DNA of 7,528 bases from Betaproteobacteria bacterium UBA6910 (GTDB lineage Bacteria > Pseudomonadota > Gammaproteobacteria > Burkholderiales > UBA6910), in the NCBI GenBank assembly GCA_002451065.1, contig DKBC01000188.1, forward strand, positions 1 through 7,528, in the 5' to 3' direction. Below, one piece after another: positions 5,664-7,528 of the stretch (position 1 is the first letter of the stretch; every line of letters starts with the position of its first letter). Below the pieces are notes generated by a model, which did not search any database, was not told the DNA's origin, and was given only the letters and a program-made list of their open reading frames with translations. The position numbers and the translations under genes were made by a program.

Positions 5664-6119
5664 GTGAAGCATTTTCAGACCCCCGACCCCCGCTTCGCCG
5701 ACCGCGTGCGGGACAGCTTCGCGCGCCAAACGGTGATGGAGTTTCTCGGCGCAACCCTGACGGAGGTCGGTCCCGGACGCTGCGAGATCCGGTTGCCGTT
5801 CAAGCCGGAGCTCTCGCAGCAGCATGGCTATTTCCATGGAGGCGTCATCGGCACCATCGGCGACTCCGCGGGCGGGTATGCCGCCTACACGCTGATGCCG
5901 GCCGACGCCGGGGTCCTCACCGTCGAGTACAAGATGAATTTGCTGGCGCCTGGGGACGGCGAACTATTGATTGCCCGGGGCCAGGTGCTTAAGGCGGGAC
6001 GCACCCTCATCGTGTCCCGCGCCGACGTGGGTGTGGTCAAACAGGGCCGGGAAACCCCGTGCGCCACCCTGCTTCAGACCCTGATCACCATGAAAGGCAA
6101 ACCCGAGGTCCAGGGATAA
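5664..6119 (+). CDS. PaaI-like hotdog-fold thioesterase
   Basis: This protein of 151 residues is a single hotdog-fold acyl-CoA thioesterase (4HBT/PaaI type, PF03061). The signature QHGYFHGGVIGTIGDSAGG covers residues 53-71, with HGG (58-60) and Asp67 at the positions expected to bind or activate the thioester. Length is normal for a cytoplasmic tetrameric PaaI-like enzyme. The start is GTG at 5664; a longer in-frame reading exists back to 5442 but overlaps liuR in another frame and has no thioesterase homology. A second in-frame GTG at 5706 would cut residues before the fold and is less likely. It lies 64 bases after liuR and 60 before the isovaleryl-CoA dehydrogenase gene, on the same strand, so it probably hydrolyses a branched- or short-chain acyl-CoA that accumulates when the pathway stalls. 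The exact substrate is not known. Confidence 0.87.
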   Translation: MKHFQTPDPRFADRVRDSFARQTVMEFLGATLTEVGPGRCEIRLPFKPELSQQHGYFHGGVIGTIGDSAGGYAAYTLMPADAGVLTVEYKMNLLAPGDGELLIARGQVLKAGRTLIVSRADVGVVKQGRETPCATLLQTLITMKGKPEVQG

Positions 6120-6179
6120 TGGATCCGAGCAAACAGGGCCGCGCCACTTCGTCGTCACGCATCGCCCGGAGACACATCG

Positions 6180-7346
6180 ATGGTTGAATTCCCCAGCCTC
6201 AATTTCGCCCTTGGCGAAACGATCGACATGCTGCGCGACTCGGTGCGGGACTTCGCCGCCAGGGAGATCGCCCCCTGCGCCGCCGAGATCGACCGCGCCA
6301 ACGAATTCCCCGCAGACCTGTGGCGCAAGCTCGGCGACCTGGGGCTGCTGGGCATTACCGTGGAGGAGGAATACGGTGGCTCCGCCCTGGGCTACCTGGC
6401 CCATATCGTGGCCATGGAGGAAATCTCCCGGGCATCGGCCTCGGTCGGGCTTTCCTACGGGGCCCACTCGAACTTGTGCGTGAACCAGATCCGGCGCAAT
6501 GGCAGCAGAACGCAGAAGCAGAAGTATCTGCCAGGGCTGATTTCCGGCAAGCATGTGGGGGCGCTGGCCATGAGCGAGCCCAACGCCGGCTCGGACGTGG
6601 TTTCCATGAAGCTGCGCGCGGAGCGAAAAGGCGATCGCTACATCCTCAACGGCAGCAAGATGTGGATCACCAACGGCCCGGATGCCCACACCCTGGTGGT
6701 GTATGCGAAGACCGACGTCAACGCGGGACCCCGCGGCATCACCGCCTTCATCGTGGAGCGCGGTTATACGGGCTTCTCGACGGCCCAGAAGCTGGACAAG
6801 CTGGGCATGCGCGGTTCCAACACCTGTGAACTGGTGTTCCAGGATTGCGAGGTGCCGGAGGAAAACGTGCTCGGCCTTGTGAACGACGGAGTGCGCGTCC
6901 TCATGAGCGGCCTCGACTACGAGCGCGCCGTTCTGGCGGGAGGTCCCCTGGGCATTATGCGCGCCTGCCTGGACGCGGTGGTGCCCTACCTCCACGAGCG
7001 GGTGCAGTTCGGCCAGGCCATCGGCGAATTCCAGCTGATGCAAGGCAAGGTGGCCGACCTGTACACCACCATGAACGCCTGCCGCGCGTATGTTTATGCC
7101 GTGGGCGCAGCCTGCGACCGGGGCGAGACCACGCGCAAGGATGCGGCGGGCGCGATCCTCTATGCCTCGGAGAAGGCGACGTGGATGGCGCTGGAGGCGA
7201 TACAATGTCTCGGCGGCAACGGGTACATCAACGACTACCCCACCGGCCGCCTGCTACGCGACGCCAAGCTCTACGAAATCGGCGCCGGAACCTCCGAGAT
7301 CCGGCGCTGGCTGATCGGGCGGGAATTGTTCTCGGAAACCCGCTGA
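6180..7346 (+). CDS. liuA: Isovaleryl-CoA dehydrogenase
   Basis: This 388-residue acyl-CoA dehydrogenase oxidises isovaleryl-CoA to 3-methylcrotonyl-CoA in leucine catabolism, using FAD and passing electrons to ETF. The FAD and substrate motifs [13 protein letters not shown] (128-140) and KMWITNG (160-166) are intact. The assignment is firm because the catalytic base sits where it does in isovaleryl-CoA dehydrogenases: Glu248 in [14 protein letters not shown], while the position used by medium- and short-chain enzymes is alanine (Ala369 in [12 protein letters not shown]). The C-terminal CLGGNGY and [11 protein letters not shown] motifs are complete. Length is normal. The ATG at 6180 follows GGAG (6168-6171) by eight bases. 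It is also called ivd. It is downstream of liuR and the thioesterase gene and 45 bases ahead of carbonic anhydrase, consistent with one operon. Confidence 0.96.
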   Translation: MVEFPSLNFALGETIDMLRDSVRDFAAREIAPCAAEIDRANEFPADLWRKLGDLGLLGITVEEEYGGSALGYLAHIVAMEEISRASASVGLSYGAHSNLCVNQIRRNGSRTQKQKYLPGLISGKHVGALAMSEPNAGSDVVSMKLRAERKGDRYILNGSKMWITNGPDAHTLVVYAKTDVNAGPRGITAFIVERGYTGFSTAQKLDKLGMRGSNTCELVFQDCEVPEENVLGLVNDGVRVLMSGLDYERAVLAGGPLGIMRACLDAVVPYLHERVQFGQAIGEFQLMQGKVADLYTTMNACRAYVYAVGAACDRGETTRKDAAGAILYASEKATWMALEAIQCLGGNGYINDYPTGRLLRDAKLYEIGAGTSEIRRWLIGRELFSETR

Positions 7347-7391
7347 ACGCAGGACACGCTTTCCAGGCCCAGGGCCGGAGATAGGCTTTTC

Positions 7392-7528
7392 ATGAGAGAT
7401 CTTCTGCGGCTGTTCAACAACAACCGCGAATGGTCGGACCGCATGCACGCGGAGGACCCCGGGTTCTTCGAGAAGCTTGCGCGCCAGCAGGTCCCCAGGT
7501 ATCTCTGGATCGGCTGCGCCGACAGCCG
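7392..7528 (+). CDS. can: Beta-carbonic anhydrase (N-terminal part, runs off the edge)
   Basis: The 45 visible codons plus a partial one encode the start of a beta-class carbonic anhydrase, which interconverts CO2 and bicarbonate. The pattern [12 protein letters not shown], then [13 protein letters not shown] and [12 protein letters not shown], aligns from memory with E. coli Can without gaps. Cys42 is the first zinc ligand, and Asp44 with Arg46 forms the Asp-Arg dyad; the last two bases, CG, already fix Arg46. Position 43 is Ala where E. coli has Ser. GGAG (7377-7380) lies 11 bases before the ATG, a little far but usable. It follows isovaleryl-CoA dehydrogenase by 45 bases on the same strand. 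The next step of leucine degradation, methylcrotonyl-CoA carboxylase, consumes bicarbonate, so local supply is a sensible role. The remaining zinc ligands lie outside the window. Confidence 0.92.
   Translation, partial: MRDLLRLFNNNREWSDRMHAEDPGFFEKLARQQVPRYLWIGCADS

Noticed and set aside
5964..7205. Open reading frame of 413 codons on the minus strand, opposite isovaleryl-CoA dehydrogenase
   Set aside because: It is antisense to a fully conserved gene and to the end of the thioesterase gene, its composition is rich in His, Gly and Ala, and it shows no domain. It is a shadow of high GC codon use.

Overview
The window looks like chromosomal DNA of a GC-rich, PHA-storing proteobacterium, most likely a betaproteobacterium. 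The reasons are the strong GC bias at third codon positions, a class I PHA synthase, a LiuR-type MerR regulator placed just before isovaleryl-CoA dehydrogenase and carbonic anhydrase, and the start of an IcmF-like fused acyl-CoA mutase. No genus can be fixed from the sequence alone. I see no rRNA, tRNA, CRISPR array, insertion sequence or prophage.

Layout, left to right. (1) 1-84, minus: first 28 codons of an IcmF-like coenzyme B12-dependent acyl-CoA mutase. (2) 85-347: divergent control region holding a LiuR-type operator (120-141) and a separate 18-bp dyad (168-185). (3) 348-1100, plus: BtuF-like substrate-binding-fold protein without a recognisable signal peptide. (4) 1217-2068, plus: exported amino-acid-type solute-binding protein with no transporter genes beside it. 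(5) 2087-2116: perfect palindromic terminator serving two convergent genes. (6) 2135-3952, minus: class I PHA synthase phaC. (7) 3990-5108, minus: metallo-beta-lactamase-fold hydrolase. (8) 5118-5140: a second operator, 20 of 22 bases identical to the first, between the hydrolase and liuR. (9) 5183-7528, plus: liuR, hotdog thioesterase, isovaleryl-CoA dehydrogenase and a partial beta-carbonic anhydrase, reading out of the window.

The unifying theme is short- and branched-chain acyl-CoA metabolism. The right-hand cluster is the start of a leucine/isovalerate (liu) operon; carbonic anhydrase would supply bicarbonate to the methylcrotonyl-CoA carboxylase expected just beyond the edge. The two matching operators suggest that the LiuR-like regulator also controls the B12-dependent mutase, and perhaps the BtuF-like gene and the MBL hydrolase. 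The acetyl-CoA released by the pathway is a precursor for the polymer made by PhaC. No single gene here is of an unknown family. The less ordinary points are the regulatory wiring (shared operator, extra dyads), the pairing of a B12 enzyme with a BtuF-fold protein, and the thioesterase placed between regulator and dehydrogenase.
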